Shown here: positions 63,852-64,000 of the stretch, piece after piece
Layout of the letters: every line of letters begins with the position of its first letter
Position numbering within the stretch: the stretch's first letter is position 1
DNA from: Mytilisepta virgata
Lineage: Eukaryota; Mollusca; Bivalvia; Mytilida; Mytilidae
Length of the DNA stretch: 64,000 nucleotides
Direction: 5' to 3'
Assembly (NCBI GenBank): GCA_028015205.1
Contig: CM051516.1
Span: 34,982,230 to 35,046,229, forward strand
The notes under the pieces: model-generated
What the model was told of the DNA's origin: nothing
The model's database searches: none
What the model saw: the letters and a program-made list of their open reading frames with translations, nothing else
Program-made: the position numbers and the translations under genes

Positions 63852-64000
63852 CTAACATAAAAAAGAAAATGAAAAACATTTTATAATAAATTGCACATTT
63901 CCTTGAAGTATATCTTAAAACAGTACCATAATATCACCAAACGATATTGAAACCTTAATTTTTTTGGTGTTATAAAGTTGTCAAATTTTTTTAGAAACTA

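Overview
This window is animal nuclear DNA. It is AT-rich, its genes are split into many small exons with GT-AG introns, and the intergenic and intronic DNA is full of short inverted-repeat elements and tRNA-derived SINEs. The protein homologies, the TTAGGG-type telomere-like repeat and the style of the repeats suggest a lophotrochozoan, most likely a bivalve mollusc such as a mussel. The species call is inference.

Four protein-coding genes are supported. (1) At the left edge, on the minus strand (1-230), lies the first coding exon of a mitochondrial trans-2-enoyl-CoA reductase (MECR-like). (2) Divergent from it across about 180 bp is SPAG17, on the plus strand (408-40512), the central-apparatus protein of motile cilia. 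I traced about 42 exons with matching phases, giving about 2,275-2,334 residues. (3) A four-exon TMEM135-like membrane protein lies on the plus strand (45297-53596). (4) An ARHGAP20/TAGAP-type RhoGAP gene lies on the minus strand (57865 to beyond the right edge) and ends tail-to-tail with gene 3. No tRNA or rRNA gene was found.

The unusual content is mostly in the introns. A roughly 2.9 kb minisatellite follows SPAG17 exon 29. Its 68 bp unit is the end of that exon plus its own 5' splice site, so about 43 copies of a splice-donor segment sit downstream of the real donor. The third-last SPAG17 coding exon ends at a textbook U12-type AT-AC intron. Two SPAG17 exons have degenerate partial copies just upstream of the working exon. 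Intron 2 of the TMEM135-like gene carries a 2.7 kb element whose inverted arms enclose about 1.3 kb of telomere-like CCCTAA repeats. This is the best candidate for an undescribed mobile-element type. Several non-autonomous TIR elements and tandem duplications fill other introns, including a 360 bp element with a 9 bp target-site duplication and a 1.5 kb element flanked by TATAT.

The genes do not form a pathway. MECR acts in mitochondrial fatty-acid synthesis, SPAG17 in the axoneme, the TMEM135-like protein in organelle membranes, and the RhoGAP in Rho signalling. The only clear regulatory relationship is the shared MECR/SPAG17 promoter.
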